Shown: positions 1 to 9,876 of the stretch, in pieces | How positions within the stretch are numbered: position 1 is the first letter of the stretch | How the letters are laid out: each line of letters begins with the position of its first letter | Origin: Leishmania mexicana MHOM/GT/2001/U1103 | Taxonomy: Eukaryota > Euglenozoa > Kinetoplastea > Trypanosomatida > Trypanosomatidae | Reading direction: 5' to 3' | Length of the DNA stretch: 64,000 nt | Assembly: GCF_000234665.1 (NCBI RefSeq) | Contig: NC_018328.1 | Location: forward strand, 692,179 to 756,178 | Made by a program: the position numbers and the translations under genes | Notes under the pieces: generated by a model | Database searches by the model: none | Seen by the model: only the letters and a program-made list of their open reading frames with translations | Told to the model about the DNA's origin: nothing

Positions 1-1406
1 GCATCCAGCGTCTGCAGCGCGCCCTTCATGCCACGAACGGAGAGGTAGTCGCGCAGGACGGCCGTGACGCGCGTGTCGCGGAGCGTCTCTGGGGCCAGGG
101 GTGTTTGCCTGCCGCAGGATGCATTGGCAGTGTGCACATCAGGCCGCTTTCCCTTCGTGTATCGGTGGGCTGCTGCCACCGTCGAGTCACCGTCTGGATG
201 CTGCTCCCTCGACGGTGCGGCTGCACTCTGTCGAATGTGCGACTCGCCCTCCTGCCCTGACATGAAAGTGGTGCAGCGTCCCACCGACTGGAGTGCCAAC
301 TCACGCACGTACTTGGCCAGCGGGAACACAGGCAGCTGTCTCTGCTGCTGATGCGGCAGGGGCAACTCACCCCTTCGGAGAGGCACGTCTTGACTTAGGC
401 ACTGCGCGCCGCTGTAGAACCGCACCACTACGTCAGTGGCTTGCTGTGGGCGTCGAGCGAGACCAATGGCGAAGTAATAGCTGCCGTCCGCCAGTGAAGG
501 CTCGAGTGGGAGGGTGGAGACGATGTCTTTGTTCACCGTGAAGGCGAGCTGGTGGCGGACAAGGTCGATAAGGCAGCCGATGTGATCACCGAAGTTCACG
601 CGACTGCCACCAACCCCGCTGCGCCCGTCGTCCGGCAGCTTCACGGCGTCCCCATCCTCGTAGCCATTCTTGACGATCAGGCGCTGTGCCACATAGAAGC
701 CAACGCTGTTTTCCGCTTCCCCGGGCAAGCTGTACCACTCCAGGGATCGCTGGCAGACCCCCAGCACCAGCGCCGGTAGCGTCGGCTTGCTGGTGGCGCT
801 AGTCGTCGGCGACACGGCAGAGTTATCACGATTCGTATTTCGCTCTGCAGCACCGGCACCAGCGGCGTCGGCCGCCTGCTGCACCGATGGCCAGGTGACG
901 ACGCACTCCATAAACACCACCGCCGCCTGTGATATGGCGGGCGCGTTGCTCTTTACATGGAAGCAATCGGAAGACCCGGTCGTGCGGCGATGCAACTGCT
1001 GCTCCATCTCTTTGAAGGAGAGGGCGGGCCTCGCGGCGAGGTGCAGCACGCATCCCAGCTCCTTTGCCGCGTCGCTGTGGGAGCGACGCCTGTGTACCCG
1101 GTGTGGCAGCGCGCAGAGACGTTCTTTATTGGCTGCCGAGGGGCTTGACGGTGTGTGTCGTGCTACATCGTCGCCGTCGCCGGGAGACGCAGACAAGTGT
1201 GCCGCTGCTTCGGTGCTCGACTGCTGGTGCTGCCGCGGCGGCGTTGCTGACGCGGATCCATTGGCATCGTTGCTGCCTGGCAAGAGGTCCTGAGTAAGGT
1301 ATGCTGCGGCGGCGTCCCCGGTGGCGTTGCTGTGGCGCAGCTCTGTGGAAAGAGCGCCAACGTTCATGAACGCTGGCGCGAGCAGCTCCCAGCCTGAGTA
1401 GAACAT
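1..1406 (-). CDS. SPRY-LisH domain protein, RanBPM/GID1-like (partial, 3' part beyond left edge)
   Basis: Reading the minus strand from the ATG at 1406 gives 468 open codons without a stop running off the left edge, so this is the N-terminal part of a larger gene. Residues about 165-320 read as a SPRY/B30.2 domain: an opening strand with HVKSNAPAI, then VGFYVAQRLIVKNGYEDGDA, VNFGDHIGCLIDL and YYFAIGLA, which follow the order of the RanBP9/10 SPRY core. The last visible residues (about 447-468) fit a LisH motif, VLRDYLSVRGMKGALQTLD. SPRY followed by LisH is the layout of RanBPM/Gid1, the scaffold of the CTLH/GID E3 ubiquitin ligase, where CTLH and CRA domains come next; those would lie outside the window. 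Residues 30-130 are low-complexity Ser/Ala/Gln-rich. The domain reading is by eye; the CTLH-complex role is inferred from architecture. Confidence 0.75.
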   Translation of the reverse strand, partial: MFYSGWELLAPAFMNVGALSTELRHSNATGDAAAAYLTQDLLPGSNDANGSASATPPRQHQQSSTEAAAHLSASPGDGDDVARHTPSSPSAANKERLCALPHRVHRRRSHSDAAKELGCVLHLAARPALSFKEMEQQLHRRTTGSSDCFHVKSNAPAISQAAVVFMECVVTWPSVQQAADAAGAGAAERNTNRDNSAVSPTTSATSKPTLPALVLGVCQRSLEWYSLPGEAENSVGFYVAQRLIVKNGYEDGDAVKLPDDGRSGVGGSRVNFGDHIGCLIDLVRHQLAFTVNKDIVSTLPLEPSLADGSYYFAIGLARRPQQATDVVVRFYSGAQCLSQDVPLRRGELPLPHQQQRQLPVFPLAKYVRELALQSVGRCTTFMSGQEGESHIRQSAAAPSREQHPDGDSTVAAAHRYTKGKRPDVHTANASCGRQTPLAPETLRDTRVTAVLRDYLSVRGMKGALQTLD

Positions 1407-4400
1407 CGGATGGATAACGGAAAGATGGATGAACGAAGGGGAGGGGGGGAGAAAAAGGAAAAGACCTACACACACAGGAGAGAGAGGCAGCCGTGGGCTA
1501 AACAAGTGAAAGAAGCAGCCCAGAGAACGGGAACACACGTGCGTACATCAACTTGCCTGTGTCTCCGTCTGTGCGTACTGGGAATGTGTGGTGACAGTGG
1601 TGGTGGTGGTGGTGGGGGGTTCGACAACGCCGCCGTTATAACAGTTCAAGCCGTCAAAAGATCGAGAAAGAGGGAGAAGACAAGCAGGAGCAGCACGCGC
1701 TGCAGATGAGCAGAGGCGAAGGGCGGAAGCACGCACGAAGAAACGTGTGAGCGAAAACGCAAAAGAAAGGACCAATACGAGGGTGGCGAGTGAGGGGAGA
1801 CGGCACCAGAGGCAGCAAAGTGTGTGGGGAGGGATGTATGGATGGATACTGAGCCACGATGCATGGAACACAGACACACGCGCGCGGGCCACAAGAAAAG
1901 GGCCCACACCCGTCGTCTGGGACAAAGACACAGTCAACGGGAGGGGGAGGAAGGGGGAAGCCACCACAACAACCCGCCAGTAGAATGACCGTAGGGGGAA
2001 AAAGGGGCAGGGAGGAAAGCAGCAGCAGTTGTAAATAGGCGTCGCACAGCGCACCGAGCGCGGCAAGAGATGAGCCGGGTGAACGTGAGGGAAGGTGGCG
2101 ACAGCGGCGTTCTTCCTCTTCCTCCCCCGCTCCGCCAAGTGTTGTCGCAAACCAAATGGTGAGGAGACGGAAAAAAAAGAAAAGGGAAGAGAGGACACCT
2201 CGTTGGCCGAACAGTTGTGTCCCTCTCCCGCCTCTTCGTCTCTCGCGTCCACACGTCCTCACGCAGACCTTCGCTTGCACTTGTACTCTTGACACGCGCG
2301 CACGCGTGTGTGCGTGTGCGTGTGCGTCAGTGTCAGAAAAAGTGCTGTGAAAGGGAGATAGGCAAACGGGAGGAGTTTGAAAAGTACGGAGAGAACTGTC
2401 GGCGGCTGTATCGGGGATGGCAGGAGGGAGAGACAGGCGAAATGTGGATGAGTATGGCGGGCAATGCGTAGGTAGAAGTTCTGCCACTAGGACGAGAAGG
2501 GTGCAAGGAGCTGCACGTGGTTTGGTGCGTGTGTGGATGATGAGGGCACCGCGAGCGACAAACTCGGTGGAGAGGAAGAGAAGGACAAAACCAAGAGCTC
2601 AGGGTAGCGACTGAAGATGTATCGCAGGGCCGTTCGGGGGTGGGTGGGTGGAGGGTAACGATGGGCAGTAGCGCCATTGCATCAACAACCCTCATCCACT
2701 TTCTCTGACTCTGAGCCGTAGGCTACGCGCGCATTGGGATCGCCTAGGGAGAGGGGGGAGGGCGGCATGCGCGCTGTGGCGACTACACGGCGCCCCAGCG
2801 AGCAGCAAAAAGCCGCATCGGGAGCTGAGGAAGCGAAAGGCCGACCCAGAGAGTGAGAGCGGCAAGGTTGAGGGGTGAAGGCCCACGCAGAGCGGAGCGC
2901 CCCTCTTTTCACACTCGCCCATCTCTGTATGACATGACAGCAGCGCCGTGGCGTAGCCTTTACTTCCGACGGCGCGCTCACCTGTGGCGGTGGTGTTGGT
3001 GCCTTTCGCTGTCTTCGCTTCAACCAGGTTCGTCCGTATAGACGAAGAGATGCATGCAGGGGAAAACAAGAAACACGCAACACAAGAGAGACAAAGACGC
3101 CGTCGAACACACACACGCACACACACACACGCACACAGAGGGAGAGGGAGACAGAAACATCGAGGAAAGATCAGCGCGGGGCGCACACAGACAAGCTGCA
3201 TACCTATACAGACACACAGACGCCACACAGGACCGTACACATGTGGACACAATGAGATAAGGCAGCAGGGAAAAGGGCAGGTGAGATGAAAACACACACA
3301 CACACACCGGCACACACACACACACAATGTGCAGCGTCACGGCGTCGCCGAGAATCGATGACGCATGGAGAGGACAACAGGGACAGTTCCGGTTTGTTGA
3401 TCTTTTGTGGGTAGAGAGCGCGCCTCCCTCCTTCGACGGTCGGGAGGACAGGGATTGGGGTTGGGGGGACGGGAGGATAAAACACGCCCACACGCATATG
3501 AATACACATAGAGAAAGTGTAAAAAGCCGTCTTCGGTGTGTGTCCGCTTCTCGCTGCCGCACACACAACGCGGGGCCCAACGCCACTCTGCCCACACGCC
3601 CTGCCACACGCCACCCGTCGCGTGGTGCCAAGCAGCCGTCGACACACGTGCCCCAGCGATGCGCCGCCTCAGCCATCGGAGCACGGCCCCTGCCTCGAAC
3701 TCTACCCGCCACTCCGCACACGCTGAGCAGGTCGCCAGCTGGCGCACCGCTTGGGATGGCTCAGGCTCACCCACCAGCGGGCAGCGAGGGCCGACAGAGA
3801 TGCGTCCGAGTCACGTCGACACGCTGCCCATCATGTGGATAGTGCAAGCGTATTCACGGTCGCAGCTACCTCCGATGACGCGTCATCCAGGACCTGACCG
3901 CCGGCACCCGTGGCGGTACACCGCACTGGCCTCCCCCCTACGTCGCAGGCACCTGGCCCTGCCACCCACCAGTGGTGATTGTGCATCGACAGGGGTAGGG
4001 GCTGGATGGGGCTGCTTGGCGGCCCCACACTGAGAGGGTCCGAAGATATCGATACGACGCACTGATGCGTGTGTGTGTGAGGTGTGTCCCCCACCCCACC
4101 CTGTCATCGGCGGGGGGGGCGAGAGGAGTGGAGGAGAGGTACGCCGAACAAGCAACCATGCAGGGAGAGAGGGGTGGTGGTGGTGGTGGAGAGGGAGAAG
4201 CAAAACGAAAAATAACGAATGTGGCCAGTGAAGGAGGAGTGGGGCGCAGAGGCGAAACGCGCAGAAGGAAGGCGACGAAGGGATGGAACACGCACACACA
4301 CACACGCACACAAGCCAAACGCGAGATGGGGAGGGTGGGAGGGGGGAGCGCTTGCAAGCGCTGCGAGAGGAAGCGAGAGAAAATAGAGGCTAAGGGGAGA

Positions 4401-6494
4401 AAAGGTGTGCTGGGGACGAGTGAATGGGGATGGGGGTGGGGGAGGGAGGGAGAAAGGGAAACGGTGGGGTTTACGCACTGACCAACAGACCAACGAACAT
4501 ACATAAGAAATACACACACACACACATAGAAGAGAAACAGAAAAGAGAGGGACATGTACTGTACAGGTAGTCTGTGCGTGTTTTGTAGTGTCGCGTCACG
4601 GGAGAGGAGGAGGAGGGAGGGTGGGGGTGAGTGGGGAGGCAACGGAGGTGGGGCAGCGACGGAAGAGAAGAGAGGTTTCTGCGTGTATGTGGAGACACAC
4701 ACACAAACGAGCTGCTGCTCCCCCCCGTTTTCTCCCATCCCCACACCACCTTCTCTCCAACCCCCTCTCCTCTTTCCCCCACCAAGACGCACGCATTCGA
4801 ACGGTGGTAGAGACATTGGAATTTGGAGGGGATAGAGGGTAAAAGGGGGTCCCAGCAGGTCGAAGTGGGGCGAAGGTGAAGAGTTACGGCAACCACACAC
4901 ATCAACGCACGCACAGATGGGGGGGGGGGAGGAGGAGAGATGTGTATGGAGGGAGAAGAGAAAGAAAAGCAAACCGGAGCAGACAATGACAACAGCATCA
5001 ACGGCGCAACAACTCTCGACCAGTGATGCGGCGGGAGGGATGGAGAGGGCGGGCAAGAGACGTGGAGAGGGAGCAGTGGTAGCAGCTATTCCCGAAAACA
5101 CCCCGAGGAAGGAAAGAGCGAAGGAAACAATGACGAAAAAACTAAACTACAGTGAAGAAAGAGAAATCGAGCACCGCACAGCAAAGCACGAAAAGGTAGA
5201 CTGTTGCTGTGGCTGTGCGAGTTGGCCAGCAGGCGCAGGCCTGAAGGTTTCGGTAACGCAGCATCAGTGAACAACATAAAATTAAAAAACAGAAAACCAA
5301 CAACAAAGGCCTTGAGGAGAAAAATGAGCTGCTTTGGCGGTAGCGGACATCGCAGACAGACTACAGGCGAAACCATCAATCACCCCCTCCCCTCCCTCTT
5401 CCCCCTCTCCCCCTTCCACACAGACATATACACACACCCATATCCTTGCAATCCAAGTCGGTGACAGCAGACGGCCCATTACACAGCCACGGAGAGACAA
5501 CGGGGAGAGAATGAGAAGACGGACGCGCAAGGGGGAGGGGGGGGGGAAGGGGGCGGTAATGGTGACGCCAACACAACCAAGTAGCGAAACGAGAGGACGA
5601 AAGGAAAGAAAAAGGAGGGGAGAGAAACGTAAGGACACCGAACACCCTTCTCTACACATATGCGCGTACGAAGATATGTAAATATACAAGCCCACAGACA
5701 GGGCAGGCACTCAGGCGCGCGTACACGCGTGCGCGGTCACACGAGTGAAAGAAGAAATACACCACAGCAAAACGAGTTGAAAACCAAAAAAGGTAAAGAG
5801 GGAGGGAGAAAAGTGCACATGTGAGAGAAGTGAGACACACAGACGCAAGCACGCGCGGCAATGGGACAGGAAAGTCGGTGACCACGACAGAGCCGTGAGG
5901 GAGGGAGAGAGGGGGGAAGGGGTAGTGACGAGTCAAAGATACCGAGATCGAGAGAAGAAAAGAGCATCGCAACAGGCACAGCCACATGCATAGACAGCAG
6001 ATACCCCCTCCTGCAAGCTAAAAAAAGGCGAAAGAAAGAACGAAGGCAGCGGACGCCACCTTGGATTCATATCGCGTCCTGCATCAGCTGAGGCCTCTCT
6101 CTCTGGCCACAGCTCACGGACTCTCCCGCTCCGCCCTTTTGTGCCCACCCTCTAGCCCCTCACTCGAGAACCACACCCACAGCGCCATCCGCCCGCTCTA
6201 CCTTGGCGAAGGTCCCCTCTTTCTTCTTTGTTCTGCCAAAGGGAGAGGGAGGGAGACTTTCGGTTGTGTTTTGCATCGTCTCCGCATATGCCCGTCCTTT
6301 TTCTGCTTGTCGCACCTTACTGGGCCTGCCCAGTGAGCGGCTGCTCAACGCATCGGTGGATCGGTGCATCTCCCTCCAGCAGTGCATCAGCACCCAACAT
6401 CGACTCTGCGCTTTTTCCTGTTCGAGCGGCGATTCCACAGCCGCGTGAGTCGGGGAGGGGTGGGGGCGGCACGGGGCCCTTTTCGGAGTGTTTT
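1407..6494. other. 5.1-kb gene-free spacer downstream of cyclin gene 1
   Basis: No convincing coding frame on either strand. The plus strand is strongly purine-rich with many CA tracts and G runs, so the sense (minus) strand is pyrimidine-rich with GT tracts. The open frames present are low-complexity (Ser/Pro/Leu or Cys-Val repeats). The spacer holds one retroposon copy (3526-4109), CA tracts near 3108-3138 and 3293-3326, and should include the cyclin 1 3' UTR, intergenic DNA and the 5' UTR and splice acceptor of the SPRY-LisH gene. Confidence 0.6.
3526..4109 (-). mobile_element. SIDER-like short retroposon, copy 1
   Basis: A block of about 584 bp that recurs at 33000-33583 with only about eight differences by eye, and at 16503-17010 over about 500 bp. 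It has no coding capacity of its own; its open frames contain no recognisable domain. Size, degenerate relatives elsewhere in the window (60780-61300) and position in a presumed 3' UTR match the SIDER families of Leishmania, non-autonomous retroposons related to the ingi/L1Tc clade, some of which destabilise mRNAs. Edges are set where copies 1 and 3 stop matching. No clear target-site duplication was seen. The strand is relative: copies 1-3 share an orientation and copy 4 is inverted. The SIDER assignment is from context, not a database match. Confidence 0.75.
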
Positions 6495-9302
6495 TTAGGG
6501 AATGCTCAGCACCCGCGTCCCGCCTGCAAACTCCGCCGACGGTGCTTTGCTGCCACTCGTGCCCCCGCTGACACCGCCGCCAGCACTTCCGGCACTGCTG
6601 CTACTCCCGTATCCGTTGCCTGACACGGATCCTCGACCGCCACCACCACCACTACCACCTCTCACTCCGCTGTGAATATAGCGGTGCCCGGCAGAGCCGC
6701 CGCTGCCATTGGTGTACTTCCCACCAGTCTCAGCTCCAGTCGCAGTCGAGCCGTCCGCTGTGGATGATGACTTTCTGGATAGTAGTGCTCGCTGCGCGGC
6801 TACTGAGGTGTCGACGCTGTAGGCGCCGCTACTGCCGCGGCTGCTGCGTCCTTGCTGCTGTGATTGCGGGGACGGTGCCCGAGGGGGAGCAGGTGTGGCG
6901 GCGGCCGGCGTGTTCAGCAACATTTTGTTAGTGTTGTTGGCGTTGGTGTTGGTCTCCGGTCTCACTGCCGCGTCCTTCTCATTGTGGCCTACACCCGCTA
7001 CGTGATCCGCGGGCTCGTATGAGGCCGACGGCGGTGGCGCGCTGCTTTCTACATTGCCATTCGCGCTCACCGCGTTCGACAGGCGCACGCTCGACGGCAT
7101 CTGCAAGTATGCCGCCGGCAGCTGCACCAGGTGAGCGTAGTTGTTGAACTCCTTCGGTGAAAGAAAGAAGTCAAAGCTCATGAGCTTGAGAAACTCCGAC
7201 TCCAGCTCGTTCATGTTCTGCACCGGCACACTAAAGACAGACGCGAAATTCTTGTTGTTGACGCTGCGGAGGTCGACAACCTTGCTGGCGACACGCACGG
7301 CGGCGACTAGCAGCTTTTCGATGTTGCGCGTCGTCAGTAGAAGTCGTGGATGCCGGAGACACAGCCGGTCTAGGTAGATTACGGATGCTAGAAGGGTACT
7401 GACGGAGATGTACGTGTACTCTGCGAAGCGCGTCAGCAGCGCCACGTACGACCCACTAGGCCGCTCTGACTGAAAGAGATGAAACCCATGCGGGCACACC
7501 TCATGTGGGAGCGATCGCATCCGCTCACGCGTGCCAGCGTTCGCCGCGACTGCGCCGCCAGCCGGTTGCGACTCGCGCAGCAGCTCTCGTAGCAGACGTT
7601 CGTTCTGCTGTGTCACGCACTCCATGGCGTCTGCAATGGACGGCACGAGCTGCACGAACTCTGGCTTGTACTTCTCTAGGAGAATGTCGATCTCGCCGGC
7701 GCTGCGCGATGTTGGCCGGATGGGGCGTAGCGGACGTTCGCAAGGCGTCAGCTGCAGCAGCACACGCATCTGACGCGCCGCCATCGCCTCGTCGCGATAG
7801 CGGTGGTGTTCTCGATTTACTGGGAAGCGCAGCGAGTCGCAGAAGTACGCGCGCCTGTCCAGCTCATATGAGATGGGCGAAAAGCCGTACTGGATCGGCG
7901 CAGGCTCCGGCGTGCCGTAGTGCAGCGCGAGCGACTCCATAAACATGTCCGGTTCGTAGTCGAGGATGTCGTTCTCCTGGTGGGTGTAGTTGTCCTTGAT
8001 CCACTTCCAAAGCTCGTCGCCAAGGGGCTGCACGTTGGTATAGGATAGGAAGCGGTTGCGCGGCGAGATGGCGCTCAAGTCGGGGCCAAGTTCGGCGCAG
8101 AGGTTGCGGATGAGCGACATCTCGCGTCCAGTGTACTCGGCGGCGAGCGTTTCGGCATCCGTACGCACCCAGGAGCTGCTCTGCGGGATGGGCGGGTACA
8201 TGGCGCAAATTCGACGGATGCGGCGCACAAAGAAGCTAGGGCACACCTCTAGCAGCAGGCCGCGGTAGATGGAGGATTCGCTCGCACCTGTCGAGAGCTG
8301 CTTCACAAAGTCGCGAAGTCGCACTGGGCGTTCGCCACGGACAGCATTCAGCTGCTCTTCCGTGCCCGCTGTGTGAAGGCGGCGCAGGCGCTCATAGTCA
8401 GTGCACAGGCGCTCCGCCGCGTCTGCGATCGCCGTTGGGGCACACGCCGTCACCTCGCGCAGATCGTCGGCTACGTGCGGCAGCTCCATCGTGCAGGAGA
8501 GGTGCCCCACCGTCAGCCCAACGAAGCGGTTGACAAGCTTGTGGCGCATCACTTCCCCATCCGCGGCGGCGAAGGTGCTGATGGTGCCTGGGATGGATCG
8601 GTCCGCCCACGATGGCGTGATCCAGCGCACGGCAGAGGAGTCGTGACGGCGCTGTCGTGCGCCTACCATCACCTCGACGATGACTTTAAGATCTGAGCGT
8701 GTGGGGTAGCGCAGGACGATCTGGTTGGGCGGCATGGCACTGGACAAGGTGGTCGTTGAGGTCCTTGGTTTGAGGCTACTGGGGCTCCTGGGGTTGACAT
8801 CCTGGTCCTCGTCGACATTCTCATCGAACGCGAGGTGAGGCTTGGGAGGAACGGCGCCACCAGCGCGCGCGTCGCTCTCAAAGTGTAGAGGCATCTTACC
8901 AGTGCTGCTCGCCACCCCCGGCGCGGCGAGTGCGGTGTTCACCGCAAGCGAGTCCACGAAGTTGCTCGGCATGCTGTTCGCGAAGGACGCAGCGGCGTGC
9001 GGTGTGGACGATCGCGCGAAGGAGAGGCCGCATTGCGGCGGCGCGGACTCGAAGTCCAGAACAAAGCGGTCGTGCTTGAAGATGATGGAGGACGGTGAGA
9101 AAGCGACATGCTGTTCCGGCAGGTCCAGCCTGCAGAAGCGCTTGTTCTCCAAGTAGTACTTCGCCGTCGGCTTCAGCACGAGCTCGACACTTTCGCGGCG
9201 TGAGTGGAGCGAGACGAGGTCACGTGGAATGTCGAAGAGGGTGTGGAGCGTAAGCACCATGCTCTTGCACTCCAGCTTGTGCTCTGCGCCAAGGGACGCC
9301 AT
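6495..9302 (-). CDS. PHO80-type cyclin with long N-terminal region (cyclin gene 1)
   Basis: A 935 aa protein. Residues about 610-730 form a PHO80/Pcl (U-type) cyclin box: FAEYTYISVSTLLASVIYLD, then LLLTTRNIEKLLVAAVRVAS, KVVDLRSVNNKNFASV and ELESEFLKLMSFDFFLSP. Such cyclins partner CRK-type kinases in trypanosomatids. The first 600 residues are not recognised: an N-terminal patch (LECKSMVLTLHTLFDIPRD onward) looks beta-rich, and residues 300-450 look alpha-helical. The last 200 residues are Gly/Ser/Asn-rich low complexity. The frame continues upstream of residue 1 without an ATG; MASLGAEH is the first ATG and follows a good polypyrimidine-AG, so 9302 is the chosen start. It lies between two unusually long spacers and is next to a second PHO80-type cyclin. 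The partner kinase cannot be read from sequence. Confidence 0.85.
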   Translation of the reverse strand: MASLGAEHKLECKSMVLTLHTLFDIPRDLVSLHSRRESVELVLKPTAKYYLENKRFCRLDLPEQHVAFSPSSIIFKHDRFVLDFESAPPQCGLSFARSSTPHAAASFANSMPSNFVDSLAVNTALAAPGVASSTGKMPLHFESDARAGGAVPPKPHLAFDENVDEDQDVNPRSPSSLKPRTSTTTLSSAMPPNQIVLRYPTRSDLKVIVEVMVGARQRRHDSSAVRWITPSWADRSIPGTISTFAAADGEVMRHKLVNRFVGLTVGHLSCTMELPHVADDLREVTACAPTAIADAAERLCTDYERLRRLHTAGTEEQLNAVRGERPVRLRDFVKQLSTGASESSIYRGLLLEVCPSFFVRRIRRICAMYPPIPQSSSWVRTDAETLAAEYTGREMSLIRNLCAELGPDLSAISPRNRFLSYTNVQPLGDELWKWIKDNYTHQENDILDYEPDMFMESLALHYGTPEPAPIQYGFSPISYELDRRAYFCDSLRFPVNREHHRYRDEAMAARQMRVLLQLTPCERPLRPIRPTSRSAGEIDILLEKYKPEFVQLVPSIADAMECVTQQNERLLRELLRESQPAGGAVAANAGTRERMRSLPHEVCPHGFHLFQSERPSGSYVALLTRFAEYTYISVSTLLASVIYLDRLCLRHPRLLLTTRNIEKLLVAAVRVASKVVDLRSVNNKNFASVFSVPVQNMNELESEFLKLMSFDFFLSPKEFNNYAHLVQLPAAYLQMPSSVRLSNAVSANGNVESSAPPPSASYEPADHVAGVGHNEKDAAVRPETNTNANNTNKMLLNTPAAATPAPPRAPSPQSQQQGRSSRGSSGAYSVDTSVAAQRALLSRKSSSTADGSTATGAETGGKYTNGSGGSAGHRYIHSGVRGGSGGGGGRGSVSGNGYGSSSSAGSAGGGVSGGTSGSKAPSAEFAGGTRVLSIP

Positions 9303-9359
9303 GGCGACAAGATGGCGTCGATTCGGCGAAGGAAGAGTGGGCCAGCGAGCAGGGTAGTG

Positions 9360-9390
9360 CTGGTGGTGCGGGAGGGGCGGGAAGCGAAAG
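9360..9390 (-). promoter_or_regulatory. Candidate spliced-leader acceptor of cyclin gene 1
   Basis: On the minus strand a C/T-rich tract (about 9390-9362) ends in AG at 9361-9360, 58 nt before the chosen ATG at 9302. This is the expected form of a trypanosomatid trans-splice acceptor and supports that start. Not verified by RNA data. Confidence 0.4.
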
Positions 9391-9621
9391 ATGAAAAGTC
9401 GCACGTCTCTTCGTGGGTACCTGCGTCCGGGTGCGGACGTGACGGCGCTCGCCTCAAGGAAAAGGGGAAGGGGGTGGGTGGCCACGTTCAAAGCCGAGCA
9501 AACAAAAAGCACCGAGAAAGGGAGAAGAAACAGAAGGAAGATGGGGGACTGGAGTCTGAGGCGTGACACGGGAGATGGCCCTCTCCTTGTTGTTGTGTGT
9601 GCGTGTGTGTCCTCTCCCTTG

Positions 9622-9661
<40 letters not shown>
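9622..9661. repeat. (CA)n microsatellite
   Basis: About 20 uninterrupted CA units on the plus strand, 320 bp upstream of the cyclin gene 1 ATG. In the sense strand it reads as a GT tract. Confidence 0.95.
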
Positions 9662-9662
<1 letters not shown>

Positions 9663-9823
9663 GACGGAGAGATGAGAAAGGACGCGACAACAGAGAAGGG
9701 GGACTGTACAAGGAGACAAGAAAAAGGAAGAGGGCTGTGTAAAGATAAAAATGAAATAAAATCACCACACACACACATACAACACACACGCACACAACCA
9801 CGAAAAGAAAGGGAGCCAACGCG

Positions 9824-9876
9824 TGTATATCTATATCTATATATATATGTAGATATATATATATAGATATATATGT
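9824..9876. repeat. (TA)n-rich patch
   Basis: An imperfect run of TA and GATA/TATC units, near-palindromic, in otherwise GC-rich surroundings. Similar patches occur at 14511-14550 and 15774-15808 in the same spacer. Confidence 0.85.
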
